A DNA stretch of 21,864 nucleotides from an uncultured Collinsella sp. (GTDB lineage Bacteria > Actinomycetota > Coriobacteriia > Coriobacteriales > Coriobacteriaceae): the NCBI GenBank assembly GCA_958403395.1, contig CATXXF010000032.1:1-21864 (forward strand). Direction: 5' to 3'. Under the pieces are notes generated by a model. It was given only the letters and a program-made list of their open reading frames with translations, was not told the DNA's origin and ran no database searches. A program made the translations under genes and the position numbers. Shown here piece by piece: positions 21,801 through 21,864 of this stretch. Every line of letters starts with the position of its first letter. Within the stretch, counting starts at the first letter, position 1.

Positions 21801-21863
21801 TGGGATGCAGGGGGCCTCGGACGTTTTTTCGGACCATGCCCCGGCGCTATGCCGCATAGCCCC
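21801..21863. repeat. Terminal 63-bp repeat, right copy
   Basis: This is the inverted copy of bases 1-63 with one mismatch. Identity ends abruptly at 21801 on the inner side and reaches the second-last base of the window on the outer side. Confidence 0.85.
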
Positions 21864-21864
21864 T

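Noticed and set aside
1..21864. Possible transposon or linear replicon defined by the terminal inverted repeats
   Set aside because: The interior holds tex, rlmKL, kup and other core genes and no transposase, recombinase, replication or terminal-protein gene.

Overview
The window looks like chromosomal DNA from a GC-rich Gram-positive, most probably a gut Coriobacteriia of the Collinsella type. This is inferred from GC-rich codon use, strong GGAG-type ribosome sites with several GTG starts, and the gene set (OFA-family transporter, LTA-synthase-type enzyme, Kup). No rRNA, tRNA, CRISPR array, transposase, integrase or phage gene was seen. Both window ends carry the same 63-bp sequence in opposite orientation, so the window probably stops at copies of a dispersed repeat.

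Layout: (1) 286-1377 is a membrane-anchored GGDEF diguanylate cyclase. (2) 1421-5846 is a catabolic-looking cluster: a divergent LysR regulator, then a short-chain dehydrogenase, an OFA-type MFS carrier and a Gfo/Idh/MocA oxidoreductase. Together they suggest regulated uptake and two-step oxidation of a small polar or acidic substrate that the sequence does not identify. (3) 6257-8404 is Tex. (4) 8786-10511 on the minus strand holds a Cof-type HAD phosphatase and a short transaldolase; a degenerate copy of the transaldolase tail lies downstream. (5) 10587-13145 is an RlmKL fusion methyltransferase whose RlmL half has lost its catalytic NPPY motif while the RlmK half looks intact. (6) 13240-17978 on the minus strand is a potassium module: Kup, a 64-residue single-span membrane protein, a KdpD-type histidine kinase without the usual N-terminal KdpD/Usp part, and a KdpE-like regulator. 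(7) 18137-19012 is a nitroreductase-family flavoprotein. (8) 19226-21526 is an LTA-synthase-family phosphoglycerol transferase.

The non-coding DNA is unusually structured. At least three loci carry the same REP-like palindrome built on ACAAAGGGAC (4745, 15612, 18104). Four further gaps carry nested inverted repeats with 15-46 bp outer arms around an inner hairpin (6015, 8415, 13149, 21554). These repeats, the half-dead RlmKL, and the Kup/small protein/truncated KdpD/KdpE arrangement are the most notable features. No complete new defence or mobile system was found.
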